The notes below the pieces were generated by a model. It was given only the letters and a program-made list of their open reading frames with translations. It did no database searches and was not told the DNA's origin. Made by a program: the position numbers and the translations under genes. Below, in pieces: positions 8,712-16,158 of a stretch of DNA of 43,282 nt (positions are counted from its first letter, which is position 1; each line of letters starts with the position of its first letter). Source of the DNA: a virus. Where the stretch lies: positions 1 through 43,282 of IMG/VR virus record IMGVR_UViG_3300020452_000225; one strand, 5' to 3'.

Positions 8712-9707
8712 TTAAGCAGCTTGGATAGAACCAGCCACGGAAACGCGAAGGGTGTCGCAACCGAGGGCGAGCTTCCCGACAACCAGGTCTCCCTGGTATT
8801 GAACAGCAAAGTCTCCACTGGTTGTCTCGATGCTGGGGCCGATGGCCTCAACAGTACCGGCTGCTTCCTTATGGAAGACCAATCCGGCAAGGGCAGTACA
8901 ATTGACTTTGTAGTCGTTGTTTTCGCCACTTACATCAGAGTTAAAGTTAGTGCCATACATGCCAGCAAGCACGTTAGACTTAAAGATACGAATTCCAGCA
9001 ATAGAATAAAGGCCTTTGCCGCTATTCATGTCACCCTGGCTGTTACCGATTTCACGGTTTAGGATGTTGGTATCGACAGAAGAGATCAGCGAATAGTACT
9101 GACGTGGGCTGAGAACAGCACAGCGTCCGTCCTGAGGCGCGGAACGCTCATCGAGAACTGCTGCAGCTTCGAAGAAGCCGTCAACAATTGCTTGGGCATC
9201 GTTAGTTTTACCAGAACCGATATTAACTTGGAAGCCACCAGGCTCACCAGTAACAACAGAAGATTCGGTAGCGCCTTTAGCCAATACGCGAGCAATACGC
9301 TCATCATAATGCAGGGCTAAAGCCTCGCCGATTTGCTTACTTATCTCGCTCCGGCTTGACCACTGGCTGAGCAATTCGTCTAAATCGTATACAAACTGAC
9401 TTGACACGAGGAGATCATCCATGATGATCGTCTTTTCGTTGCTTTTCAGGCCAGCGGCGGGAGCAATAGCGGTCCCCGGTGTATGATAACCGCTTGCCAA
9501 TTTTCCACTTAGCAAGAACTGTTTAGATTTTCCACCACGAAGGGCGTAGTTACGAACTAGACCTTTAAAGATGGTTGCGGAGTTAAACGCATTAAACACT
9601 TCGCCAGAGAATAATTTAAGTCCTGTGGCGTAGCGAGTTGCGTAATTCTGGGAGGGTGTACGTGAGCCATTGGCTACGTTATTACCCTGAAATGCTGAAA
9701 ACGACAT
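8712..9707 (-). CDS. Major capsid protein (gp10-like)
   Basis: This 331-residue protein has the T7 gp10-type HK97 fold signatures: an N-terminal NYATRYATGLKLFSGEVFNA, then RGGKSKQFLLSGKLASGYHTPG, a middle VYDLDELLSQWSSRSEISKQ and a C-terminal VVGKLALGCDTLRV. It assembles the T=7 head around the scaffold. The ATG at 9707 lacks a Shine-Dalgarno site and is preceded by a leader carrying several palindromes. The gene stands alone between structured intergenic stretches, so it probably has its own strong promoter or stable transcript. There is no sign of a frameshifted second form. Confidence 0.95.
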   Translation of the reverse strand: MSFSAFQGNNVANGSRTPSQNYATRYATGLKLFSGEVFNAFNSATIFKGLVRNYALRGGKSKQFLLSGKLASGYHTPGTAIAPAAGLKSNEKTIIMDDLLVSSQFVYDLDELLSQWSSRSEISKQIGEALALHYDERIARVLAKGATESSVVTGEPGGFQVNIGSGKTNDAQAIVDGFFEAAAVLDERSAPQDGRCAVLSPRQYYSLISSVDTNILNREIGNSQGDMNSGKGLYSIAGIRIFKSNVLAGMYGTNFNSDVSGENNDYKVNCTALAGLVFHKEAAGTVEAIGPSIETTSGDFAVQYQGDLVVGKLALGCDTLRVSVAGSIQAA

Positions 9708-9741
9708 TATGTTAATTAAGAGATTTGTTAATGAATCAAAC

Positions 9742-9757
9742 CTCTAAGCGCTTAGAG
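9742..9757. promoter_or_regulatory. Perfect 16-bp palindrome ahead of the capsid gene
   Basis: CTCTAAGCGCTTAGAG is a perfect palindrome 35 bp upstream of the capsid start. It could be an operator for a dimeric protein or a short hairpin protecting the 5' end of the capsid mRNA. It is the first of a cluster of four inverted repeats in this leader. Confidence 0.45.
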
Positions 9758-9793
9758 ATTATTAGGTTGTATTGACATGGCTCTATAACTTGA

Positions 9794-9873
9794 GCGAAGC
9801 TTCGCCAAAGGGTTATCCATCCGCAGATGGGCCACAGTGGCAAAGAATAGGTAGGGGAGGTCTTGCACCTCCC
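9794..9873 (-). other. Cluster of three hairpins in the capsid leader
   Basis: Three inverted repeats follow each other: GCGAAGCTTCGC (9794-9805, perfect), CCATC-CGCA-GATGG (9819-9832) and GGGAGGT-CTTGC-ACCTCCC (9855-9873, perfect 7-bp arms). On the transcribed strand they would form successive stem-loops in the 5' leader of the capsid mRNA. They may be RNase processing or stability elements, as known for T7 late mRNAs. None carries a U-tract strong enough to be a classic terminator. Confidence 0.5.
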
Positions 9874-9898
9874 TGTCAGCTTTACCGTCTACCAACTT

Positions 9899-10114
9899 TT
9901 AAAGTAGTCCTTCATTCTTCAGAGTATGTTTCTGAAAGCTAATTCTTTTGTATCTGTTCTTAAATATATCAGGCATCCAATAGGTTACCTGCCATTTAAT
10001 ATGTGGGTTTAATCGTAGGTGCTCCTCCAATGAATGTTGGAAGATTCCTATTTGTATGAAACCATCATGAGTAATCAGATGGTCTCCACAGTCAACAATA
10101 AAAAGAGTCGGCAC
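9899..10114 (-). CDS. Small hypothetical protein between scaffold and capsid genes
   Basis: This 71-residue reading frame starts with ATG (MPTLFIVDCGDHLITHDGF). The sequence has a normal mix of hydrophobic and charged residues (for example HSLEEHLRLNPHIKWQVTYW) and looks like a small folded protein. It is rich in His and Ile and is not recognised. Its base composition is more AT-rich than the neighbouring capsid and scaffold genes, which suggests a later arrival. T7 has no gene here, so this and the DUF4278-like frame are insertions between gp9 and gp10. It may be a real morphogenesis accessory or a moron. Confidence 0.5.
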   Translation of the reverse strand: MPTLFIVDCGDHLITHDGFIQIGIFQHSLEEHLRLNPHIKWQVTYWMPDIFKNRYKRISFQKHTLKNEGLL

Positions 10115-10136
10115 TTTATCTTGTATTGAATGAATA

Positions 10137-10169
10137 GGAGAGGAGTCCTACACTGAGGTGTTCCTCTCC
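10137..10169 (-). terminator. Strong hairpin upstream of the 71-residue gene
   Basis: GGAGAGGA and TCCTCTCC form perfect 8-bp arms, with a smaller ACAC-CTCA-GTGT hairpin nested in the loop. A GC-rich CCCGG/CCGGG pair lies just before it on the transcribed strand (10173-10193). It lacks a clear U-tract, so processing or attenuation are as likely as termination. Confidence 0.45.
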
Positions 10170-10240
10170 CAAAGCCCCGGCCTTCCGAAACCGGGTCCCT
10201 TAAACCGCCCCTCGGGTTTTACAACCGGAAGGTACCTGTA

Positions 10241-10357
10241 TTATTTGCCCAGGGTAGGCTCTTGCTTCAGATAAGCCACACCCCGATAGGTAAGTTTAAT
10301 CTGTTTAGCAGCGGCCTTTTGAGCCTTGACTGCTGCACGTAGTTGAACGTTAGTCAT
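10241..10357 (-). CDS. DUF4278-like mini-protein
   Basis: This 38-residue protein begins MTNVQLRAAVKAQKAAAKQI and ends KLTYRGVAYLKQEPTLGK. The K-L-T-Y-R-G-V-x-Y core is the signature of DUF4278, a short domain of unknown role frequent in cyanobacteria, and points to the host group. It is one of the few genes here with a good Shine-Dalgarno site: GGAGAA lies 6 bp before the ATG. The gene sits alone between scaffold and capsid, flanked by hairpins. Its function is unknown. It could modulate head assembly or host physiology late in infection. Confidence 0.65.
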   Translation of the reverse strand: MTNVQLRAAVKAQKAAAKQIKLTYRGVAYLKQEPTLGK

Positions 10358-10394
10358 GGGAATTCTCCAAAAGACCTAGGCCCCGTTCCATGCT

Positions 10395-10414
10395 CTAGGT
10401 GTTATGCGCCCAAT
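10395..10414 (-). promoter_or_regulatory. Possible phage promoter ahead of the capsid block
   Basis: On the minus strand ATTGGGCGCATAACACCTAG shares its first seven bases with the exactly repeated 20-mer at 25947 and 30537 (ATTGGGCCCACTTAAGCAAG), and also with the promoter reported for the Syn5 RNA polymerase (ATTGGGCACCCGTAA). It lies where T7 has its strongest late promoter, between gp9 and gp10. The resemblance fades after the first half, so this is tentative. Confidence 0.35.
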
Positions 10415-10437
10415 AGGGTGAACGAACGCTTGAAGAA

Positions 10438-11283
10438 TTAAAGAAGGTCACCAGATCGCATTAGCTTCTCCTCAACATCCATTCGATAGGCAGGATCTGT
10501 GGAGTAGCGAGGGTCACTAATAGCCCGGCTAAGTTCCGCTTGGCTACGGAATACCGTGCTTTTACCGCCAGCTTTTTTGCCAGAGACCAGAGGGGCTTCA
10601 TACCCATTACCTTCCCGGAACTTACTATTAAGTGCAGAAACAGCGAAGCGAATGGCGGCAGGGTTGCCGCTATTAGTCACGTCGTTGTAGTCCTTGATAT
10701 CAGACTCACTAAGGTTGTTAGCAGCCCAGTTAGTCATCTCAAGGTAAGCCTCAGGACCACCAACTGATTCCTGAATAGCTGTCATCTCAGACTGCTGCAG
10801 GGTGACCTTTTGTGCCTGGGAGTTGTACTGCATGTAGGCCTTAATTAGGTCTTTAGTGTCCATCTCCGAAAGCTTATTAATAGCCTCTTCAGATAGTTCA
10901 CCTTTCTCTCCAAACTCTTGGTTCAGAGTGTGCATGTATTTGACAGTTTCAGATACTTCTGTAACTTCCTCGGCCTCCTCCGCAGGAGCTTCCTCAGAGC
11001 CCTCTACAGGCTCCTCAGACTCTTCCTCTTCGCCTTCAGATGCAGGTTGACCTAACTTAGCCTGAAGCTCGTTATAGGCCTTTAGAAGGTCATCCTGTGT
11101 CTTAAACTTTCCGCCAATAAGTGATACATCTTCCTGTTCAGAATCACTCTGAGACATGCGACGATCACGGTCTTCAGTCTGGGCTTGGATTAGCTTCTCA
11201 CCCTGCTCTAGTGCTGCAGTTTCTGCTGTTTGTTGCTCAGTGCTAGGACCCTCGGTAGGGTCGAATGTCATGCGGTTTGCCAT
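10438..11283 (-). CDS. Capsid scaffolding protein (gp9-like)
   Basis: This 281-residue protein lies between portal and capsid genes. It is extremely acidic in its middle third (long Glu/Ala/Pro run, about residues 78-105) and shows helical, charged segments such as EEAINKLSEMDTKDLIKAYM. It ends with a basic patch, GKKAGGKSTVFRSQAELSRA. Podoviral scaffolds share this layout, the C terminus binding the capsid protein. Low sequence conservation is normal for the family. The start is ATG after the leader ACCACCTATTGAT, without a Shine-Dalgarno site. Confidence 0.85.
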   Translation of the reverse strand: MANRMTFDPTEGPSTEQQTAETAALEQGEKLIQAQTEDRDRRMSQSDSEQEDVSLIGGKFKTQDDLLKAYNELQAKLGQPASEGEEEESEEPVEGSEEAPAEEAEEVTEVSETVKYMHTLNQEFGEKGELSEEAINKLSEMDTKDLIKAYMQYNSQAQKVTLQQSEMTAIQESVGGPEAYLEMTNWAANNLSESDIKDYNDVTNSGNPAAIRFAVSALNSKFREGNGYEAPLVSGKKAGGKSTVFRSQAELSRAISDPRYSTDPAYRMDVEEKLMRSGDLL

Positions 11284-11284
11284 A

Positions 11285-11545
11285 TCAATAGGTGGTAGAG
11301 GTTACGTTTCCAAAGGTGGGGCGGATCTTGCCTTTCTTGGCATACTTACCTGCAGATGGCTTGGAGGTTCCATCTACTTTCTGCTTGACTCCATAAGTCA
11401 CCCCCTCAGTAGAGAGAGCTTGTTCAATAGGAGTTGATTCATAAGCCTCGTTATGAGGCGTTGTGGGGTTGTCACCTCTAAAGGATCCGTCAGGCTTCCG
11501 GGCTCTGCGCCTCTTGTTCGCTGGGCTGTTCAGTTGTTCCGTCAT
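11285..11545 (-). CDS. Small conserved-type protein between portal and scaffold
   Basis: This 86-residue, basic, Ser/Thr/Lys-rich protein (NKRRRARKPDGSFRGDNP near the start, GKYAKKGKIRPTFG near the end) overlaps the last 56 bp of the portal gene in another frame. The scaffold gene follows after 1 bp. The tight packing supports a real, translationally coupled gene. Cyanopodoviruses often carry a small unknown gene here. No catalytic motif is visible. It could be a virion or head-assembly accessory protein that binds DNA or acidic scaffold through its basic face. Confidence 0.7.
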   Translation of the reverse strand: MTEQLNSPANKRRRARKPDGSFRGDNPTTPHNEAYESTPIEQALSTEGVTYGVKQKVDGTSKPSAGKYAKKGKIRPTFGNVTSTTY

Positions 11546-13133
11546 TAGGCATCATTTGTTGGGTCATTTGCTCCGCCATTGGAGACTTGGCTAGCTGGCC
11601 AATCTGTCCCATGACTTGCGCTTGGGTGGCCTGCTCTTGAGCTTGCTGTTTCTCTTGAGCTAACTGCTCTTGTGATTTGATCAGCCCAAGGGTTTCAATA
11701 CCGCTAGCTGCTGCTAAGCGTTTCAGGAACTCTTCTGGGTTGATGAGAGATGCAAGTGCTTCTGGTCCCATTGTTTGTGCAATGGTCCCTACAAACTCCA
11801 TCAGAGCTTGCTTATCTTGTCCTCTACCAATGCCATTTAGACCAGCAACCACAGTGGGTAGAACCAGTCCTTTAGGCAGAGAGGGGATTGTTTTAGCTCT
11901 ATTAGCTTGAGCTAGTTTCCGAGCCAGATAAGGCTGAAGTAGCTCAGCGGTTAGGTTGGAATAGATTCCCCCGAGTTGCTCATTCAGTTCTTGCTGAGTG
12001 GCAGAGACTTCGGTTGCAGTTGTCCGGTCAGAGTGACGAACAGACAACACAAGGAAGGCATCCGACAGACGTTGAGTCAGGTCTCGGATCATCTCCTGGA
12101 CCGTTTTGAAGTCGGCAGTTTTACCCACAGCCACTACGGACACATCTTCACTTCGACCCTGAATTATGGAACCTGATCCCGCCTGAGCTAAAGATTGTGG
12201 TTTTGTGGTTGCACTAGGGCTAACCATAAATACAACTTTAGCGGCTGCTGCTGAACCTGAGACTAATGCTTTGTATAACTCTTCGAGGCTGGTCAGGTCA
12301 CCCATGAACTCTTCGACCCGGCCTCGGCCATAGCTTTCTCCGTTGTTTGCAACGTTGAAACGAAGAGGCATCCAAGGGGATGTCTTAGCTGGGGAACTTG
12401 ACTTGCTACCAGGGATGATCTTGTCATCTGTTTCCTGATGCCATTTGTGTTGGCCGTCTTCAATAGTGCAGTGGGTATAAACCACAGCCTGATCGAGGGT
12501 GCTAGAGCCGCCACTACTATCAGCAATGCCCATCTTAGGGCCATCTTCACCAACAGCATTGGAGTCTTTAGCAGACTCGGTCTTTTGGAATTCAACAGGA
12601 AGTAGAGAACGATCTACGACTTCCTTAGTAATGATCTCAATAACGTTGCCATCACCATCACGGGCGATGACATAACGATCTAGGGGAAATACCTTGACGG
12701 ACTTCTTCCCGGCATACAAAAGGGCATTACCGGTGACAACTAAATGCTTCATAGCAGCATGTAGAGCTACCCGGTCATTTGACTCGGAGATCTGCTGCAT
12801 GATTATCCGCTCCATCTTATTGAGGGAGAGGTCTATCTCAGAACGAACCTCTGGAGATACGTCTGGCATTTTGGCCAGCTCTCCATCATTGATCTGAAGT
12901 TTGAAGAATGTAGCGTTTACAGGGAAGAGGCTCAACATCATTTTGGATGCGAGCACGTTGCAGCCTTTGGCCCCGACTGATTGCCAGGGTTGCCGCAGAG
13001 TGCCACCTTCATCTAACCCCTCCTCGGTGAGGAGATAGGGAAGAGTCAGGCGGGCAGCTCTGCGAGCTACGTCTAGGAATTGTTCCCGCTCGGTTCGTAG
13101 TTGTGAATACTTAGCTAGAGCAGAACTTTTCAT
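11490..13133 (-). CDS. Portal protein (gp8-like head-tail connector)
   Basis: This 547-residue protein matches T7 gp8 (536 residues) in length and motifs. The N terminus has KYSQLRTEREQFLDVARRAA followed by LTLPYLL. The middle has SYGRGRVEEFMGDLTSLEEL, the typical G-R-G-x-x-E-x-x-x-x-D-L portal signature, and HSDRTTATEVSATQQELNEQ, the T-A-T-E-V motif. The tail is Gln-rich. The dodecamer forms the unique vertex for packaging and tail attachment. It follows the gp7.3-like gene directly. Confidence 0.95.
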   Translation of the reverse strand: MKSSALAKYSQLRTEREQFLDVARRAARLTLPYLLTEEGLDEGGTLRQPWQSVGAKGCNVLASKMMLSLFPVNATFFKLQINDGELAKMPDVSPEVRSEIDLSLNKMERIIMQQISESNDRVALHAAMKHLVVTGNALLYAGKKSVKVFPLDRYVIARDGDGNVIEIITKEVVDRSLLPVEFQKTESAKDSNAVGEDGPKMGIADSSGGSSTLDQAVVYTHCTIEDGQHKWHQETDDKIIPGSKSSSPAKTSPWMPLRFNVANNGESYGRGRVEEFMGDLTSLEELYKALVSGSAAAAKVVFMVSPSATTKPQSLAQAGSGSIIQGRSEDVSVVAVGKTADFKTVQEMIRDLTQRLSDAFLVLSVRHSDRTTATEVSATQQELNEQLGGIYSNLTAELLQPYLARKLAQANRAKTIPSLPKGLVLPTVVAGLNGIGRGQDKQALMEFVGTIAQTMGPEALASLINPEEFLKRLAAASGIETLGLIKSQEQLAQEKQQAQEQATQAQVMGQIGQLAKSPMAEQMTQQMMPNDGTTEQPSEQEAQSPEA

Positions 13134-13502
13134 TTATCGAGGAATATTTAGACCTGAGGAACCGCCACTACCTGTAGGGGTGGAGCCAATGGAATTAGTG
13201 AGGGGAATGCGAAGGGCGCTAGTACCCTTGGATGCTTGCTGTAGCTCCTTACGCTTCGACCTTCTTTTCTTAACGATTGCAGCATCCTCAGCATTTTGAC
13301 TACTCGAGACAATCTGAGGTGGCGGAGTTTGACCAGGCATTACTGGTGGTGGAGGTGCAGCAGGAGCAGCCGTCATAGGTGCAATCACTGGAGGTGGAGC
13401 TATTACAGGAGCTGGGGGAGCTTGCTGCTGAGTAGGTAGGGGTGCAGGTGGGGGAAGAGGCTCCATCTTCTCCATCTTCGGCATCTTTGGAGCGCTACAC
13501 AT
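13134..13502 (-). CDS. Pro-rich virion protein, gp7.3-like
   Basis: This 122-residue protein starts with ATG at 13502 (MCSAPKMPKMEKMEPLPPP), overlapping the stop of the preceding gene by 8 bp. The first 80 residues are Pro/Ala/Gln-rich and surely disordered. The end is basic (KKRRSKRKELQQ) and closes with GSGGSSGLNIPR. T7 gp7.3, a tail-associated protein needed for adsorption, also combines a low-complexity body, a basic Lys/Arg patch and a Ser-Ser-Gly-Gly-x-x-Ile/Asn end, and lies just before the portal gene. The match is in layout rather than in alignable sequence, hence moderate confidence. Confidence 0.6.
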   Translation of the reverse strand: MCSAPKMPKMEKMEPLPPPAPLPTQQQAPPAPVIAPPPVIAPMTAAPAAPPPPVMPGQTPPPQIVSSSQNAEDAAIVKKRRSKRKELQQASKGTSALRIPLTNSIGSTPTGSGGSSGLNIPR

Positions 13503-13680
13503 TTGTTTGCTTTGCGAGAATGTATTCGACAACAGAACGCTGACCAGCTCGATACATAATCAAGCGGTCCTCATCCTTTGGCGACGGGTTAGATAGTGGA
13601 TACATGGCCTCTAGTTCTGCTGCCAATGCAGTGAATGGGGACCCAGTACCGAACACTTCTTGCGTAGTGAGTTCAGCCAT
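13495..13680 (-). CDS. Small conserved-type protein upstream of the gp7.3-like gene
   Basis: This 61-residue protein begins MAELTTQEVFGTGSPFTALA and ends YRAGQRSVVEYILAKQTNV. It overlaps NrdB by 8 bp at its start and the gp7.3-like gene by 8 bp at its end, so it is translated as part of the chain. The helix RLIMYRAGQRSVVEYI looks folded. The position between nucleotide metabolism and head genes suggests a head-tail accessory role, but no family is recognised. Confidence 0.65.
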   Translation of the reverse strand: MAELTTQEVFGTGSPFTALAAELEAMYPLSNPSPKDEDRLIMYRAGQRSVVEYILAKQTNV

Positions 13681-14392
13681 ACTTGGGGAGGTTTACGTTG
13701 GAGGTTTCGAAGAAGCTGGGCATTCTTGCTCTTTGCGTTTCAGCAAGTCCTGCAGCCTTTCCAGAGGCGTAGAGACTGTCGCTTTGCTTGAGCCAGAAGT
13801 CTTTGTCAAGGTATTTGTCTTCATTGGTTGATAGGCCATCCATCACCCAAGACACGGTTGCCTTGCGTAGACGATTAAGGGCTGGGGTTGATACTTCGCC
13901 CAGGTCTTTTGCACACATAGCGTGGAGAAGTACGTGGGTCTGTTCGTCTCGTGAGATGTCGGCTGCAACGCTGCGTAAGCCCATGTCACCGTTGAACCGG
14001 AACATCGGGAGTAGCACGAAGAAAACTGAGCGTTCAAGGATCGCCGTCTTAAGGATCGGATGTGACGGGTCGTTGAGCCAAGCTTCGCGTATCTTCTGGG
14101 CTTCGAGTTCATACTTAGGGTTAGTCCCGTGAGCATCAACGACGTAGCCAAGAGCCATATCATGCTTCTCTTCATCGGCCATGTTGGAGGTAAGGGCCGG
14201 GATAACACCAGGATCATCAGGTAGATCTCGCTCTAATCCTTGGGAGAGCATTTCTTTAACTGGTAATTCGAGACTCCGAAGGGCTAATGCCCTAAAAATT
14301 GCATCCTCAGAGCCTGCCTTAAATTCTCCTTTATCAACAGCAACGGGGGTCCATGTCCGCTTACGGGACATCACTTTCAAATAACTAGACAT
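13673..14392 (-). CDS. nrdB: Ribonucleotide reductase small (beta) subunit, cyanophage type
   Basis: This 239-residue protein is a ferritin-like four-helix carboxylate protein. The two E-x-x-H motifs are visible as EEKH (about residue 74) and EQTH (about 149), with further Glu candidates in SLELPVKE and AILERSVFF. It follows directly after the large subunit gene, so both make the reductase that turns ribonucleotides into DNA precursors from host nucleotides. It is much shorter than E. coli NrdB (about 375). The residue four after the first His, where the radical Tyr sits in classical class Ia enzymes, is Leu here. The cofactor may thus differ, in line with reports that cyanopodovirus reductases form an unusual class I group. 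Confidence 0.8.
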   Translation of the reverse strand: MSSYLKVMSRKRTWTPVAVDKGEFKAGSEDAIFRALALRSLELPVKEMLSQGLERDLPDDPGVIPALTSNMADEEKHDMALGYVVDAHGTNPKYELEAQKIREAWLNDPSHPILKTAILERSVFFVLLPMFRFNGDMGLRSVAADISRDEQTHVLLHAMCAKDLGEVSTPALNRLRKATVSWVMDGLSTNEDKYLDKDFWLKQSDSLYASGKAAGLAETQRARMPSFFETSNVNLPKYG

Positions 14393-15775
14393 TTACTCAG
14401 CACAAGAGGAACAAAATTGATCTTCTGCGCTATCAAATCCAAAGAGGTCCGCATATTCGTCGCCTTCTAATAGAGAAGCGGCGTCATCTTTGCGGAGAGT
14501 ATCGGGCAGGACCTGAAGCGCATAATAAAGAGAGGTCTGATATGAATCAAACCAGTTTTTTATAAAGGCTTGGTCGTAGGTCACGACGTCACTCCATGAA
14601 TTATATGAATAACCGTGAAAGAGATTTGTCTCTTCGAAGGTTCTGCAGATCTGATCTGCCACTAAATTATATGTATTCCAGCCGACTTCGCTGGCGATTT
14701 CTACCGGGCCGTAGTCAAAAGACTCCACACCGAACGTGCCAGAATCTCTATCGACATGCCGACTAATAGGAGGAGCAATCTCAGGCGCTGTTGTATATCC
14801 TTCGAGATCCTTATAACGATATGAGCAACTAGCTGTAGGGGCAATAGTAAAAGCGCGGTCCATGTTATTAACACGGGCAATGGTGGCGGCTCCGGATACA
14901 GCTCGAACCCACTCTCTGGCAAGAATAATTGCAGGAGTGATGTCTGTATCTGTTCCGTCGTTAACTGCTTTAAGCGCTTCACCGAATGCAAGATAGGTGA
15001 CTCCATGAAGACGTAGGAAGTTAGCAAGCCCGAGAACACCGAGGCCAACCTGTCGGTCAACGTCAGAGGACAGGTATTCACCCGTATCTCCAACCCCTGT
15101 TCGCCCATGCAGAGCGACCAGTTCGGACATACCTTTGGTAAAAGCTGGGAATAAATCCTCGACATTACATGCCCCGAGTTGAATATGTTGGAGCAAACAT
15201 GAGCCCCTATTTTTGAGTCGTATCTCGAGACACACGTTACCAAAAATACGCTCGCCGTTTTGGTCGTATGCGACTTTGTTGAGCCAGATATCACCAGCTT
15301 GGATTGCTTTGAGGATCTTTTCTTGAAGAGGTTCTGCAAGTTCATCCCACCATTCCGGGGTAACATCAATACACTTTTTGACCCAAGGTAGATCTCTACG
15401 TGTTGCGTCTACAAACTCTTCTATGTCGGCATGATTTGCGTCAATATGTATAACGCAAGCGCCATTTTTAAAATGACCACCCCGTCTTAAAGTTTCGTTA
15501 AGTCCAGAGTAGATCCTTGCAAACGACACTGGGCCTGAAGCTGTGAGACCCTTTCCATTCTCTGTACCCCTTGGACGGAGTTTAGATAAATGGACAGCAA
15601 CTCCAGCGGCATTCCGTAGGGCGTGGCTGACGAAAGTCCAGCTAGCTTGTATTCCATTGGAACCTTCCATAGTGTCTTCAACGACGAAGACTGTGCAACT
15701 AACTGGGAGCTTTGAATCAGGGTTATCGAGCCAGCTCTGCACTCGACCTGTACGGGCAATAAAACGATCAGTCAT
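14393..15775 (-). CDS. nrdA: Ribonucleotide reductase large (alpha) subunit, short cyanophage type
   Basis: This 460-residue catalytic subunit keeps the core of the ten-stranded barrel but lacks the N-terminal ATP-cone and is far shorter than E. coli NrdA (761). Visible active-site parts are the first redox Cys in LPVSCTVFVVED, the N-x-C-x-E loop in GNVCLEIRL (radical Cys and its partners), the second redox Cys in GSCLLQHIQLGACNVEDL, the phosphate loop APTASCSYRYKD and a C-terminal Cys pair CSSCAE that would take electrons from thioredoxin. Similar cyanopodovirus proteins were first called class II and later re-annotated as class I. The adjacent beta gene favours class I. Confidence 0.88.
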   Translation of the reverse strand: MTDRFIARTGRVQSWLDNPDSKLPVSCTVFVVEDTMEGSNGIQASWTFVSHALRNAAGVAVHLSKLRPRGTENGKGLTASGPVSFARIYSGLNETLRRGGHFKNGACVIHIDANHADIEEFVDATRRDLPWVKKCIDVTPEWWDELAEPLQEKILKAIQAGDIWLNKVAYDQNGERIFGNVCLEIRLKNRGSCLLQHIQLGACNVEDLFPAFTKGMSELVALHGRTGVGDTGEYLSSDVDRQVGLGVLGLANFLRLHGVTYLAFGEALKAVNDGTDTDITPAIILAREWVRAVSGAATIARVNNMDRAFTIAPTASCSYRYKDLEGYTTAPEIAPPISRHVDRDSGTFGVESFDYGPVEIASEVGWNTYNLVADQICRTFEETNLFHGYSYNSWSDVVTYDQAFIKNWFDSYQTSLYYALQVLPDTLRKDDAASLLEGDEYADLFGFDSAEDQFCSSCAE

Positions 15776-16158
15776 TAAACGAGATCAATAAGTGTGGGTT
15801 TTTTGTAGTTAGACGATTTCAAAATCTTTCCGTCGTCTCGTTTAATAGGACGGAGATTATCGTCTAGCTTCGAGAGGTTGGATTCATGTACTCGGGTCAG
15901 AGCCTTATCGAGGTCCCAGCCCGCAGTTGCGGCGTATTGATAAGCGACATAAACCAAGTCAGCCAGCTCCTTAAGGCAGGCTTCCCGTGAACGCATGTTC
16001 TGCATATATTCACAAGCCTCACAATGAGCTTCGAGAAACTCTTCGTATTCCTCAGAGATCAAACGCTGCTGCATCAGTAAGGTAGAGGGCTTGAAGTTTC
16101 CAGTCGGCTGATCCATCAGCTTCCTGAATGTTGTCGCTTCTTTTTGGTGTTCGTACAT
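15775..16158 (-). CDS. mazG: MazG-like nucleoside triphosphate pyrophosphohydrolase
   Basis: This 127-residue protein has the all-alpha NTP pyrophosphatase pattern: ISEEYEEFLEAH supplies the E-x-x-E metal ligands of the first helix, and LKELADLVYVAYQYAATAGW supplies the E-x-x-D pair of the second. A LDKALTRVHESNLSKL helix follows, as in phage MazG proteins. Cyanophage MazG is thought to hydrolyse dGTP/dCTP or modulate host nucleotide signals. It overlaps the large reductase subunit by one base (TAATG), which fits nucleotide recycling. Its first 35 codons overlap the end of the DUF3310 gene in another frame. A second ATG 15 codons downstream is an alternative start. Confidence 0.85.
   Translation of the reverse strand: MYEHQKEATTFRKLMDQPTGNFKPSTLLMQQRLISEEYEEFLEAHCEACEYMQNMRSREACLKELADLVYVAYQYAATAGWDLDKALTRVHESNLSKLDDNLRPIKRDDGKILKSSNYKKPTLIDLV

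Noticed and set aside
8712-9707. Frameshifted second capsid form as T7 10B
   Set aside because: No slippery sequence with a useful extended frame was seen after the capsid stop, only a hairpin.
14393-15775. Class II (cobalamin-dependent) ribonucleotide reductase
   Set aside because: Short size once suggested class II, but a beta-subunit-like gene with two E-x-x-H motifs follows directly, which fits class I.
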